Below are positions 49,475-59,039 of a DNA stretch of 64,000 nucleotides, piece after piece; within the stretch, counting starts at the first letter, position 1, and each line of letters begins with the position of its first letter. The translations under genes and the position numbers were made by a program. The stretch is from Rhizobium sp. BK376 (GTDB lineage Bacteria; Pseudomonadota; Alphaproteobacteria; Rhizobiales; Rhizobiaceae), in contig NZ_SLZG01000011.1 in the NCBI RefSeq assembly GCF_004341625.1, forward strand, positions 62,001 to 126,000. Reading direction: 5' to 3'. Under the pieces are notes generated by a model. That model made no database searches, had not been told where the DNA came from, and saw only the letters and a program-made list of their open reading frames with translations.

Positions 49475-50086
49475 ATGTTCTATGCGACCGATGCGAACCA
49501 GCACGGTCTCGCGCACGATCCGTTCAAGGCCATCGTTGCGCCGCGCCCCATCGGCTGGATCGGCAGCAAGGGGAGCGACGGCTCGATCAACCTGTCGCCC
49601 TATTCCTTCTTCAACGCCGTGTGCGATCGGCCGAAGATCGTCATGTTCTCGTCCGACGGGAAGAAGGACAGCGTCAGGAACGCCGAGGAAAGCGGTGTCT
49701 TTACCGCCAATCTCGTCAGCCGCAATCTCGTGGAGAAGATGAATGCCTCGTCGATCGCCGTCTCGTACGGCGTCAACGAGTTCGAACTGGCGGGCCTCAC
49801 GGCAAAGACCGGTACCTTGATAGACGCACCCTATGTTGCCGAGGCGTTTGCCGTTCTGGAGTGCCGGGTAACCGAGATTCTCAATCCGAGGACACTCTCG
49901 GGCGAGCCGGCTCTGAATGTCATGGTCTTCGGCCAGGTCGTCGGCATTCACATCGACGAGACGATCATTCGGAATGGGCGCCTGGACATGTCGCTGGCGA
50001 GACCTGTGGCTCGCATGGGCTACATGGACTATAGCGAAGGCAGCGAGGTCTTCGAGATGATCCGCCCCAAGCCGCCGCAGAGCTAG
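49475..50086 (+). CDS. Flavin reductase-like (flavoredoxin-type) protein
   Basis: 203 residues. FKAIVAPRPIGWIGSKGSDGSINLSPYSFFNAVCDRPKIVMFSS is the FMN-binding signature of the flavin reductase-like domain, and ESGVFTANLVSR follows. Such proteins carry FMN and pass electrons or reduced flavin to partners. It is coupled to the nitroreductase gene by a one-base gap. Confidence 0.92.
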   Translation: MFYATDANQHGLAHDPFKAIVAPRPIGWIGSKGSDGSINLSPYSFFNAVCDRPKIVMFSSDGKKDSVRNAEESGVFTANLVSRNLVEKMNASSIAVSYGVNEFELAGLTAKTGTLIDAPYVAEAFAVLECRVTEILNPRTLSGEPALNVMVFGQVVGIHIDETIIRNGRLDMSLARPVARMGYMDYSEGSEVFEMIRPKPPQS

Positions 50087-50104
50087 GCTCGACGCTGAAG
50101 CCTG

Positions 50105-50836
50105 TCAGGCGGCAAAGACTGTGTTGATGACGGCCGCCTGTTCGGCGCTGATGGCGATCTTGCCGGCAAAGCCATCGCCGCGAGCCGAGTCGCATTCGAC
50201 GCGGAAATGTTCGATATCCATGGCTGCCGAGGGCGTGTCGATCGCGCCGACACCCGCGGTGCTGGCTCCGAGCAGGGTCAAGGTACGGACGGCTTCGAGG
50301 GGAGCTGCCAGACGGCCATTCGATTCATGCAGACGGTTGACGCCGATATTGCCGGCTGCCCGATCGGCCCACCATCCCAGCGCTTCCAATCTCTGCGATT
50401 TGGCACGATAGCTGCCGGCCGAAAAGGCGACCCCGGCATGATCGCCGGTCAGGGCCACGATTTTCGTGCGGCCAACGGGAAGCCCTGCCAGAGCTTCCTG
50501 AACGGAGATCATAACATCGAGCTGTTGCAGATCGGAGCCACCATCGGCATGCGGAAGGACGATGCCGGCAGGTTCGAAAGGAACCAGAGCCTCGAGATCG
50601 CCCTGCAGAAGGTCGCTCCCGGAAGCATGGGTCATGATGTAGAACACCATGGGAGAGGAATGATTTTGCCGCAGGAAATTGGCAGCTGCGCGGCGAGCTT
50701 CCTCGGCGTTCACGGCCTGCGCTTGGGACAGGTCGAGGACGAACGCATCGGCATTGCTGGCGAGGCCTTCGACCAGCTTCGTTTCGTTGCCCGCAGGCGC
50801 CAGGAACCAGGACCTAATCAAGCGGAACTTCCCCAA
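50105..50836 (-). CDS. CitE/HpcH-type aldolase-like protein with altered metal site
   Basis: 243 residues, TIM-barrel of the citrate lyase beta/HpcH family. RSWFLAPAGNETKLVEGLA aligns with the family start. The usual VLDLEDAV metal-site strand reads VLDLSQAQ, and the usual LPKVES reads LPHADGG, so residues that hold Mg2+ are changed. It probably lacks classical lyase activity or uses another substrate. It is convergent with the flavin reductase gene and divergent from the DUF2336 gene. Confidence 0.8.
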   Translation of the reverse strand: MGKFRLIRSWFLAPAGNETKLVEGLASNADAFVLDLSQAQAVNAEEARRAAANFLRQNHSSPMVFYIMTHASGSDLLQGDLEALVPFEPAGIVLPHADGGSDLQQLDVMISVQEALAGLPVGRTKIVALTGDHAGVAFSAGSYRAKSQRLEALGWWADRAAGNIGVNRLHESNGRLAAPLEAVRTLTLLGASTAGVGAIDTPSAAMDIEHFRVECDSARGDGFAGKIAISAEQAAVINTVFAA

Positions 50837-51049
50837 CTTGGCCTCAACAGGCCCTACGCAGGATGCATTACGTTACGTAAACTACCTTAGCTGGAATTGG
50901 GTCCTCCGGGGAGGGGGACCGCCCCATAAACGGTCACATATCTCGGTCAGCGGTTAATGAATATGGTGAACCAATCATAAACTTTTTGAAGGTAACGTGA
51001 ATGCTGTAGTTGGCGGACAAGGATTGTCCCGCAAGTATTGGGGCGTAAC

Positions 51050-52189
51050 GTGATCGTAGAAGCATTTCTTCGCTGGGCGGAAACCGCCAAGACCGGAGAC
51101 AGGGCGAAGGCAGCCAATGCATTGGGCCGGGCCTATCTTCAGTCTTCGATGCCTACCGAAGAACGCGCTGCTGCCGAAATGGCAATGACTTATCTGCTCG
51201 ATGATCCGTCGCCGCGCGTGCGACTGTCCCTTGCCGAAGCCCTTGCCCATTCGGATGCTGCACCACGGAATGTAATTTTATCGCTCGCGGAAGACCAGCC
51301 CGAGATCGCCGGCCAGGTCATTATTTCCTCGCCGCTCTTTTCCGACGTGGATCTGGTCGATCTTGCAGCACGAGGCACGAGCGTCACCCGAATTCTCATC
51401 GCTTCACGCGGCTCGGTCTCGCGATCCGTTTCGGCCGCACTCGCCGAGGTTGGAGGCGAGGAGGATGTTCTCTGCCTTCTGGAGAACGATGGAGCAGCCA
51501 TCTCGCGCGCCTCCCTGAAGCGTATAGCCGAGCGGCTTGGCGACTGCTGCGATGTGCGCAGGCTGCTGCTTGAGCGGGAGGACCTGCCTTCCGACGCGCG
51601 TCACTTATTGATGCAGCGCGTCAGTGAGGCGCTTTCAGGCTTCAATCTCGTACAGGCAGCGATCGGAAGCCAGCGACTACGCCACATCACCCGCGAAGCC
51701 GGCGAGACTGCGACGGTTACCATTGCCGGCGCCGTGCGGCACGAAGATATTCCGGAACTGGTCGAACACTTGCGGCTCTCAGGCCGGCTTACTCCGGCAT
51801 TCCTGATGCATGCGCTCTGCTCGGGCAAGGTGGATTTCTTTGCGGCGACTATCGTCAGCCTTTCCGGCTGCGACGAACGCCGCGTGCGCTCGATCCTGGG
51901 TAACGGCCGCATGCATGCGGTGCGGGCGCTCTACGAATCCGCAGGCCTGCCGCGCGATATCAGCGCCGTCTTCGTGGAGGCCACGCTGCTATGGCGCAAT
52001 GCCTCCCGGGCCGATGCCGGGTCCGTGCTCGAAAACGTGTCGTCGCGGCTCCTGCAGATATTCCGGCGCAAAGACAGCGTATCCCCAGCCGCAACCGAGC
52101 TGATGGACATGGTCGAAAAGCTGCATATTGCTGAACAGAGGCAATCGGCCCGCAGCTTCGCCTCGCTTGCTTCTCTCGCAGCCGCCTAA
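51050..52189 (+). CDS. DUF2336 family protein
   Basis: 379 residues. IVEAFLRWAETAKTGDRAKAANALGRAYLQ, EERAAAEMAMTYLLDDPSPRVRLSLAEALAHS and NVILSLAEDQPEIAGQVIISSPLFSDVDLVDLA match DUF2336, an alphaproteobacterial family of HEAT-like helical repeats. Function unknown; in related bacteria members are linked to surface or cell-cycle regulation. I used the GTG before IVEAFLRW; a TTG four codons earlier is an alternative. It is convergent with the AI-2E permease, six bases between stops. Confidence 0.85.
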   Translation: MIVEAFLRWAETAKTGDRAKAANALGRAYLQSSMPTEERAAAEMAMTYLLDDPSPRVRLSLAEALAHSDAAPRNVILSLAEDQPEIAGQVIISSPLFSDVDLVDLAARGTSVTRILIASRGSVSRSVSAALAEVGGEEDVLCLLENDGAAISRASLKRIAERLGDCCDVRRLLLEREDLPSDARHLLMQRVSEALSGFNLVQAAIGSQRLRHITREAGETATVTIAGAVRHEDIPELVEHLRLSGRLTPAFLMHALCSGKVDFFAATIVSLSGCDERRVRSILGNGRMHAVRALYESAGLPRDISAVFVEATLLWRNASRADAGSVLENVSSRLLQIFRRKDSVSPAATELMDMVEKLHIAEQRQSARSFASLASLAAA

Positions 52190-52194
52190 CAGAA

Positions 52195-53370
52195 TCAGCC
52201 TTCGGAAGCTTCCCGATGGATACGGAGCTGAAGCTCCGGTTCGCGCTGAGCCTGCTCCTCGGCCAATTCCACTTCGCGAATCCATTCACGCCAGATTGCG
52301 ACGATGATCGCCATCAGAACCGGGCCGATGAACAGGCCGAGGAAACCCATGGTCTTCACGCCGCCGACAAGGCCGAAGAAGGTGGGCAGGAAAGGCAATT
52401 TGATCGGTCCACCAACAAGCTTGGGGCGCAAGGTCTTGTCGACGATGAAGAGCTCGACCGTTCCCCAGATCACCAGACCGATACCGGCGACATGATCACC
52501 GTTGGCCAGGAGGTAGATCGCGACAAGCGTAAACGAAAGCGGAGCACCGCCCGGAACGAGCGCCATAATCCCGGTCAGAACGCCGAGCGTGACGGGGGAA
52601 GGGACGCCGGCGACCCAATAGGCGAGACCGAGAACGATGCCCTCGCCAATGGCGATGACCGTCATTCCCATGACCGTCGAACTGATGGTGGCCGGCACGA
52701 CGCGCGAGATGCGCTCCCAGCGGTTCGGCAGGATGCGCTCGCCGATCAGGTCGAGCTGGCGCACGAATGAGGCACCATCGCGATAGACGAAGAACAGCGC
52801 GATCAGCATGAACAGAAGCGTCAGCACCACATGGAAGGCGCCGCCGCCGGCTGCCAGCACCGCGCGATAGATATTGCCGATATTGGCGCCGCTGACGACC
52901 TGTGCAAGCTCGCCGATAGAGCCGGGATCGCCGATATATTGCGTCCATTGCTCGTCGAGCCACGAGCCGACAACCGGCAGTGCCACGATCCATTGCGGCG
53001 TCGGAGCGCCGAAACGGTTGGCATGGACCGCCCAGGCGAACCAGTCGCGCACTTCGCCCGACGTATAGATGACCGCAAAGACGATCGGCAGGACGAGGAA
53101 GGTGACAATCAGAATGATCGCGATGGTGGCTGCGATCGTGCGATTGCCGCCTGTACGGCGCAGGAGATCGCTATAGAGCGGCCAGGTGGCAAAGCCGATC
53201 ACCAGGGCGGCCAGCACCGGAATGATGAAGCCGTAGAAGAAATAGATGGCGGCAAGGGCAATGAAAAGCAGCAGCCATCGAGCAGCCGAAATCGAGGGAA
53301 TCAGGGCGACCCGCGCCGACGCGGAAGGCCCCAGCCATCTTGGCTCTCTCGGATTCTGTCGTTCGAACAT
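52195..53370 (-). CDS. AI-2E (TqsA/YdiK) family transporter
   Basis: 391 residues with about eight membrane helices. IIPVLAALVIGFATWPLYSDLLRRTGG, SGANIGNIYRAVLAAGG, LLFMLIALFFVYRDG and the conserved IMALVPGGAPLSFTLVAIYLLANGD and LVGGPIKLPFLPTFFGLVGGVKTMGFLGLFIGPVLMAI match the family. Members export small molecules, including autoinducer-2 for TqsA or Na+/H+; the substrate here is unknown. The tail is Glu/Arg-rich. Confidence 0.92.
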   Translation of the reverse strand: MFERQNPREPRWLGPSASARVALIPSISAARWLLLFIALAAIYFFYGFIIPVLAALVIGFATWPLYSDLLRRTGGNRTIAATIAIILIVTFLVLPIVFAVIYTSGEVRDWFAWAVHANRFGAPTPQWIVALPVVGSWLDEQWTQYIGDPGSIGELAQVVSGANIGNIYRAVLAAGGGAFHVVLTLLFMLIALFFVYRDGASFVRQLDLIGERILPNRWERISRVVPATISSTVMGMTVIAIGEGIVLGLAYWVAGVPSPVTLGVLTGIMALVPGGAPLSFTLVAIYLLANGDHVAGIGLVIWGTVELFIVDKTLRPKLVGGPIKLPFLPTFFGLVGGVKTMGFLGLFIGPVLMAIIVAIWREWIREVELAEEQAQREPELQLRIHREASEG

Positions 53371-53548
53371 ACCCACCCGGCTTCACTTCTTCAGTTTCTT
53401 CTTACATGAACCGGTTATGGGCCATGATCTGGGCTGTTTCAAGGGGAACAGCTGCCGCGCGCATATAATACGGCGGCATGACAACATGAAGACTACCGCT
53501 GCGAGCAGCAGGTCCTGAACGCATCCAAGCTAAGAGCAGTGCGAAGCC

Positions 53549-54682
53549 TTATTGAGGACGGCGAACAACCTTGAAGGCGTAGAATTGTGTCTTCTGCGTC
53601 GGATTGAAATTGTTGTCGGCCACGAAAATCAGGACGTCGGTTCCGTCCTTGGCCTTGCCCAGCGCCACGCCCTCGACATTGTCCGGCCCAAGGCCGAGCG
53701 AGCGCAGATCCATGACCTGAGCCTTCCTGACCGGGACGATCCGCTGGTCTGCCTTGGCGAGCGAAGGAATGTCCTTCACATCGGTCGCGCCGTCGAGATC
53801 GAACATGTTGATCACGGCAGAGTTTCCGACGCCTTGCGCATAGCCACGTTCGATCGACAGAAGATGATGGTCATCCAGGGCCAGAAATTCGGACATGCCG
53901 AAATCGTTCCAGCCGTCCGGCTTTGCGGCGCCCTGCGGAATCGGCGAAACGGGATAGACATACTGCGCCTTCTGTTCGCCGGTCGCCGCATCGTAGCGGA
54001 TCACGCGGTCGAGACTTCCGTTGGTGAGTGTCGTCATCGGTCCGTCCTGATAGAGGGCGGATTCGAGGCCGACGAGAAAATCGCCGGAAGGCAGGAAGGT
54101 CGTGCTTTCAAAGGCAAGATTATCACGGATGCCCGTGCTGTGATCTGCGGTGGGCGCAAAACCCTGGGGCAGGGTGAATTCCCTGACGAAGCTGCCGTCC
54201 GGCTTAGCGACGCGGACGAAGGGCGGCAGCAGCGCCTTGCCGTCGCCTTCGCTGCTCCAATAAATGCCGTCCTTGCCGATGCGGATCGATTCCGGATCGA
54301 CGGTGCGGATCGCAAAGGGTTCGCCGTTCTTGTCCTTCAGGACCACATGATCGAGGACGGTAACGCCCTTCAGACCGTCCGCGCTGACATCGATGTCGAG
54401 ATCGTAGAAGCGGGCAGGTGCTTTCTCGGAACGATCGTCGCTGATCGAAATATAATGACCGGTCGCGGGATCGAAATCGATGCCCGAGAGGCCGCCGACC
54501 TCCACGCCGCCTTCCATGAAGCCCGTGGGGATATCGAATTCGCCGAGATAGGAGAGGCTTATCCCGGCTTTGCAATCGCCGAACGGGCAGGGCACGTCGA
54601 TGGTCTGGCCGATCCCGGTGGCGTAAGCGCTGGCGTTGAACAACAGAACAAGAGCACTGGTCGTCAAAAAGGGCTTAAGCAT
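53549..54682 (-). CDS. Secreted phytase-like (esterase-like activity of phytase) protein
   Basis: 377 residues. Signal peptide to about AYATG. A Cys pair in VPCPFGDCKAG may form a disulfide. The mature part matches the esterase-like phytase family (PF13449): YLGEFDIPTGFMEGGVEVGGLSGIDFDPATGHYISISDDR, DPESIRIGKDGIYWSSEGD, DNLAFESTTFLPSG, FLALDDHHLLSIERGY and DNVEGVALGK. It folds as a beta-propeller. Substrate unproven. It lies 185 bases downstream of parE on the same strand, after a hairpin. Confidence 0.9.
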   Translation of the reverse strand: MLKPFLTTSALVLLFNASAYATGIGQTIDVPCPFGDCKAGISLSYLGEFDIPTGFMEGGVEVGGLSGIDFDPATGHYISISDDRSEKAPARFYDLDIDVSADGLKGVTVLDHVVLKDKNGEPFAIRTVDPESIRIGKDGIYWSSEGDGKALLPPFVRVAKPDGSFVREFTLPQGFAPTADHSTGIRDNLAFESTTFLPSGDFLVGLESALYQDGPMTTLTNGSLDRVIRYDAATGEQKAQYVYPVSPIPQGAAKPDGWNDFGMSEFLALDDHHLLSIERGYAQGVGNSAVINMFDLDGATDVKDIPSLAKADQRIVPVRKAQVMDLRSLGLGPDNVEGVALGKAKDGTDVLIFVADNNFNPTQKTQFYAFKVVRRPQ

Positions 54683-54806
54683 GGAAGGGTCCGGCAACAT
54701 TGGATCAAAGGGAACGCCGGATGACAGAGAACCGGCAGCCCATCTATGCACTGCCTTGTGACGCCTTTGTTACGCCGCGCGGTCCTGCCGATAAATTGAT
54801 TGCCGA

Positions 54807-54827
54807 CCCAGCCAAATCTTGGCTGGG
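54807..54827. terminator. Hairpin downstream of parE
   Basis: CCCAGCCAA (54807-54815), loop ATC, TTGGCTGGG (54819-54827): nine perfect pairs. On the leftward strand it lies about 40 bases after the parE stop and could end that transcript, but the following bases lack a T-run. Confidence 0.6.
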
Positions 54828-54867
54828 CAGCGAATGGCGGATTGATCCGCTCCCGTAGGCCTCGAAC

Positions 54868-56934
54868 TCAGATATCGAGATTTTCCGCAAATGCCGCCCG
54901 CTCCTGAATGAAGCGGAAGCGGGCATCGGCCTTGGTGCCCATGAGATTATCGACCGCGTCGCGCGTGCCTTCGAAATCGACCTCGTCGATCGCCACCTTG
55001 AGAAGCGTGCGCTTCGAGGGATCCATGGTCGTTTCCTTGAGCTGCGCCGGCAGCATTTCGCCGAGGCCTTTGAAGCGACTGATTTCGATCTTGCCTTTGC
55101 CCTTGAACTCGGTGTCCATCAGCTCCTGGCGATGGCCATCGTCGCGGGCATAGGCGGATTTTGCGCCCTGCGTGATCTTGTAGAGCGGCGGCACGGCCAG
55201 GAAGAGATGGCCGCCGCGGATCAGCTCCGGCATTTCCTGATAGAAGAAGGTAATCAGCAGCGAAGCGATGTGAGCGCCGTCGACGTCGGCATCAGTCATG
55301 ATGATGATGCGTTCGTAGCGGAGATCCTCGTCGCGGTATTTAGACCGCGTACCGCTGCCGAGCGCCTGGATCAGGTCCGAGATCTGCTGGTTGGCAGACA
55401 GCTTTTCGCGGCCGGCGCTGGCGACGTTCAAGATCTTTCCGCGCAGGGGAAGGATCGCCTGGTTGGCGCGATTCCGCGCCTGCTTCGCCGAACCACCTGC
55501 CGAGTCACCTTCGACGATGAAGAGTTCGGCGCCTGCCGCCGTATTCTGCGCGCAGTCGGCGAGCTTGCCGGGCAGGCGCAGCTTGCGCACCGCCGTCTTG
55601 CGGTTGACTTCCTTCTCCTTGCGGCGACGCAGGCGCTCCTCGGCGCGCTCGATCACCCAGTCGAGAAGCTTTTCGGCTTCGGCCGGATTGTCGGTCAGAT
55701 AGTGGTCGAAGGGGTCGCGGAGCGCGTTTTCAACAATGCGCTGAGCCTCGACGGTCGCAAGCTTGTCCTTGGTCTGGCCGACGAATTCCGGCTCGCGGAT
55801 GAAGACGGAGAGCATGCCGGCGGCCGAGATCATCACGTCATCGCTGGTGATCTCCTTCGCGCGCTTGTTCTGCGTCAGTTCGGCATAATTCTTCAGGCCG
55901 CGCAGCAGGGCGAGGCGGAGGCCCGCCTCATGCGTGCCGCCTTCAGGCGTCGGAATCGTGTTGCAATAGGAATGGATTTGCGGATCGCCGCCATACCAGG
56001 TCACGGCCCACTCGAGCGAACCATGACCGCTGGTCTTTTCCGTTTTGCCGGCGAAGATCTCGCGGGTGACCGTGAATTCCTTTCCCATCGTCGCTTGAAG
56101 ATAGTCCTTCAAGCCACCGGGGAAGTGGAAGACTGCCTTGTCCGGTATGTCGGAATTTTCGGGCAGAATTCCCTCTTCGCAGCTCCAGCGGATTTCGACA
56201 CCGCCGAAAAGATAGGCCTTCGAGCGCGCCATGCGGAAGACGCGGGCAGGATCGAATCTGGCATGATCGCCAAAGATCTGCGGATCCGGATGGAAACGAA
56301 CGCGCGTGCCACGGCGATTATGGACGTCGCCGAGCTCTTCCAGCCCGCCCTGCGGCAGGCCACGCGAAAAGCGCTGGCGATAGAGCTTGCGATTGCGGGC
56401 AACCTCGACTTCCAGATCGTCCGACAGCGCGTTGACGACAGACACACCGACGCCGTGCAGACCGCCCGAGGTCTCGTAAGCCTTGCCGTCGAACTTACCG
56501 CCCGCATGGAGCTTGGTCATGATGACTTCAAGCGTGGACTTGCCGGGGACCTGCGGGTGGTTCTCGACTGGGATGCCACGGCCGTTATCGGTAACGGTCA
56601 GATAACCCTGACGATCGAGATAGACTTCGATAAAGTTGGCATGTCCGGCAACAGCCTCGTCCATCGAGTTGTCGATGACTTCAGCGAAGAGATGATGCAG
56701 CGCCTTCTCGTCCGTACCACCGATATACATGCCGGGACGCATGCGCACGGGTTCCAGACCCTCAAGCACGCGGATGGCAGAGGCGTCGTAGGTGTCGGAA
56801 GAGGACTGAGCCGGAGGTGCCGGACGCGGGGCAGGGGCGGCGGCAGCCTTTTCGACTGGCGCTGGGGCTTTTTCTGCCGTTTCCTGTTTCGGAGAAACCG
56901 GCAATCCGGCAAAGAGGTCGTTGCTTTCTTCCAT
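54868..56934 (-). CDS. parE: DNA topoisomerase IV subunit B
   Basis: 688 residues. After a ~45-residue Ala/Pro-rich lead come GHKL ATPase motifs (RMRPGMYIGGTDEKALHHL, EVIDNSMDEA, DNGRGIPV, TSGGLHGVGVSVVNALS), the transducer, and TOPRIM motifs EGDSAGGSAKQARNR, PLRGKILN and DADVDGAHIASLL. Lacking the extra insert of some GyrB proteins and with the Ala/Pro lead, it fits ParE. Together with ParC it separates linked daughter chromosomes. It is divergent from the alpha/beta hydrolase gene. Confidence 0.96.
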   Translation of the reverse strand: MEESNDLFAGLPVSPKQETAEKAPAPVEKAAAAPAPRPAPPAQSSSDTYDASAIRVLEGLEPVRMRPGMYIGGTDEKALHHLFAEVIDNSMDEAVAGHANFIEVYLDRQGYLTVTDNGRGIPVENHPQVPGKSTLEVIMTKLHAGGKFDGKAYETSGGLHGVGVSVVNALSDDLEVEVARNRKLYRQRFSRGLPQGGLEELGDVHNRRGTRVRFHPDPQIFGDHARFDPARVFRMARSKAYLFGGVEIRWSCEEGILPENSDIPDKAVFHFPGGLKDYLQATMGKEFTVTREIFAGKTEKTSGHGSLEWAVTWYGGDPQIHSYCNTIPTPEGGTHEAGLRLALLRGLKNYAELTQNKRAKEITSDDVMISAAGMLSVFIREPEFVGQTKDKLATVEAQRIVENALRDPFDHYLTDNPAEAEKLLDWVIERAEERLRRRKEKEVNRKTAVRKLRLPGKLADCAQNTAAGAELFIVEGDSAGGSAKQARNRANQAILPLRGKILNVASAGREKLSANQQISDLIQALGSGTRSKYRDEDLRYERIIIMTDADVDGAHIASLLITFFYQEMPELIRGGHLFLAVPPLYKITQGAKSAYARDDGHRQELMDTEFKGKGKIEISRFKGLGEMLPAQLKETTMDPSKRTLLKVAIDEVDFEGTRDAVDNLMGTKADARFRFIQERAAFAENLDI

Positions 56935-57150
56935 GGGGTCGTTCAGATCTTCCTAGAGGGCCGGCGGTCGCGCGGGATCGCGCCGAACCCCAAAATCACC
57001 GCATTTGATGTCACGTTTGCGAATCAGACAAATTTTGCCAGAAATCGCCCGAAAGCGCGACGCCGCCGGTTTGGCGGAATAAATTTGAAGAAGATGTGCG
57101 TTGCCGGGCGTTCGATAGCAAGCCTCGGACGCAGCAAGGGAAGCGTTCAC

Positions 57151-58041
57151 ATGCAAATGTCCACAATTCATTTCGTCATTATCGCTGCAATTGTGGCCAT
57201 TCTGCCGTTCGCCGGCAGCGCCGGCGCGACTGACGGCGCGCTGAAACCCTTCAAAGACGAGCTCTTTTCGAAACAGACTGTCATCGAGAGCCACGACAAC
57301 GGCGCTTTCGAGACGATCGACTATCAGGAAATGCGCGATATCAACGGCCGCGATGAAATCCCCGAGCGGCGGGTCAAGGGTCCCTACGTTTCGCTTGGCG
57401 TGCGCTGGAAGCAACAGGATCAGACGCTGACATTGGGCGATCGTAAGGTCGATGTATCCCGAACGGGGCTCGACGCGAAACAGGCCTTCACCGTGATTTT
57501 CATTCACGGGCGGGGTGGCGACCGGAGGCTCGGCTCGAACGATTACACCTTCGGCGGCAACTTCAACCGGCTGAAGAACCTGGCAGTCGACAATGGCGGT
57601 ACCTACTATGCGCCAAGCGTGAAGACCTTCGACAGCGATGGTGTCGCCGATATTGCGGCGCTGATCCGATATTCCTATGAGCAATCAGGCGGAAAGCCCG
57701 TCATCCTGACCTGCGGCTCCATGGGCAGCTTCATCTGCTGGGGGATTACCCGCGACGGCGAAAGCGTGAAACGGCTGAAGGGCATGGCGATCCTCAGCGG
57801 CGTCACCGATCCGGATTTCACCAAGAGCGTCTTCTACAAGTCCAAACTGCCGCTCTGGTTTGCACAGGGGAGCCGAGATCCGGTCTATCCGCCAGCTGCC
57901 CAGGAGGCGCTGTTCGAGCAGCTCTACAAGGGTGGCTACCCAACCCGGTTCACGCTCTACCAGACCGGCAATCACGGCACACCAATACGCATGACGGACT
58001 GGCGAAAGATGCTAAACTGGATCCTCGCAACTAGCCGCTAG
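57151..58041 (+). CDS. Secreted alpha/beta hydrolase with unusual nucleophile elbow
   Basis: 296 residues. Signal peptide to about AGATD (residue 27). FTVIFIHGRGGDRRLG gives the HG oxyanion site; the nucleophile region is LTCGSMGSFICWG, where the usual GxSxG reads CGSMG; the acid is in FAQGSRDPVYP and the base in GNHGTPI. The layout is that of a dienelactone-hydrolase or phospholipase-like enzyme, substrate unknown. The frame to its left stays open far into parE on the other strand, but the signal peptide and ribosome-binding AAGGGAAG set this start. Confidence 0.85.
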   Translation: MQMSTIHFVIIAAIVAILPFAGSAGATDGALKPFKDELFSKQTVIESHDNGAFETIDYQEMRDINGRDEIPERRVKGPYVSLGVRWKQQDQTLTLGDRKVDVSRTGLDAKQAFTVIFIHGRGGDRRLGSNDYTFGGNFNRLKNLAVDNGGTYYAPSVKTFDSDGVADIAALIRYSYEQSGGKPVILTCGSMGSFICWGITRDGESVKRLKGMAILSGVTDPDFTKSVFYKSKLPLWFAQGSRDPVYPPAAQEALFEQLYKGGYPTRFTLYQTGNHGTPIRMTDWRKMLNWILATSR

Positions 58042-58152
58042 AGACTATTTTCGTAGATCGTAAATTTTCAAACGATTTGAATTCCTTAGGCAACTTTCAT
58101 TTTCACGGCGGTTTTGTTAGTCCGACTAAGAGCCAGGGGAGTGAAGCGAAGA

Positions 58153-58923
58153 ATGACAACAAAAATGCGTCCGCTCGTTGCGGGGAACTGGAAAATGAAC
58201 GGCACTCGGGAGTGCCTGACCCAGATCAAGGCGATCGCGGAAGGAGTAAAGGGACCGCTTTCCGAAAAGATCGAGGCGCTGCTTTGCCCGCCGTCGACGT
58301 TGCTCTACGTCTCGACGGCACTCGCCGACGACAGTCCACTGGCGATTGGGGCCCAGGACTGCCACCAGGATCGCTGTGGCCCGCATACCGGTGACATTTC
58401 CGCCGATATGATTGCCGACTGCTTCGGCACCTATGTCATCGTCGGCCATTCCGAACGCCGGACGCATCACGGAGAAACCGACCAGCTCGTTCGCGCAAAG
58501 GCCGCGGCTGCCCATGAAGCCGACCTGACGGCGATCATCTGCGTCGGCGAAACGGCGGAGGAGCGCGCAGACGGCCGTACGCTGGATGTGTTGAACAAAG
58601 AGATATGCGCTTCGGTTCCAGAGGGAGCGAGGGCCGGCAGGACCGTCATTGCCTACGAGCCCGTTTGGGCCATTGGTAGCGGCCACACGCCTACGGCTGC
58701 CGACATCGAGGCAGCGCACGCATTCATGCGAGCCAGGCTAGTGGAGCTCTTCGGAGCGGAAGGGCAAAAAATGCGGATATTGTACGGCGGCTCGGCCAAT
58801 CCGACCAATGCGCGCGACCTGATCCGCATTCCGGAGGTCAATGGGCTTCTTGTCGGCGGTGCGAGCTTGAAAGCGGCGGACTTCCTCGCCATTTACGGTG
58901 CATACGAGCAACTTCCGGCCTGA
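58153..58923 (+). CDS. tpiA: Triosephosphate isomerase
   Basis: 256 residues. Catalytic Lys in AGNWKMNG, His in IVGHSERRTHHGE, Glu in IAYEPVWAIGSG with flexible loop 6 (AIGSGHTPTA), and YGGSANPTNARDL with NGLLVGGASL for phosphate binding. It interconverts dihydroxyacetone phosphate and glyceraldehyde-3-phosphate. Rhizobia can carry a second copy, sometimes linked to erythritol use; this one lies next to secG and pyrG, the usual place of the glycolytic gene. Confidence 0.96.
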   Translation: MTTKMRPLVAGNWKMNGTRECLTQIKAIAEGVKGPLSEKIEALLCPPSTLLYVSTALADDSPLAIGAQDCHQDRCGPHTGDISADMIADCFGTYVIVGHSERRTHHGETDQLVRAKAAAAHEADLTAIICVGETAEERADGRTLDVLNKEICASVPEGARAGRTVIAYEPVWAIGSGHTPTAADIEAAHAFMRARLVELFGAEGQKMRILYGGSANPTNARDLIRIPEVNGLLVGGASLKAADFLAIYGAYEQLPA

Positions 58924-59039
58924 TCGCCTGAACTCTCATCTACTCCCCAGTCAAAAAGACTTGGAATAGATGAAAGTCTCATGTAAAGAGCCGCCAGCTT
59001 TTCTTCATTATGCCCGCGTAAGTGGGCAGGACTGGATCT

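Noticed and set aside
55132..57150. Long rightward open frame of over 670 codons leading in frame into the hydrolase gene
   Set aside because: It is exactly antisense to parE and is explained by GC-rich codon bias. The hydrolase has its own signal peptide and ribosome-binding site at 57151.
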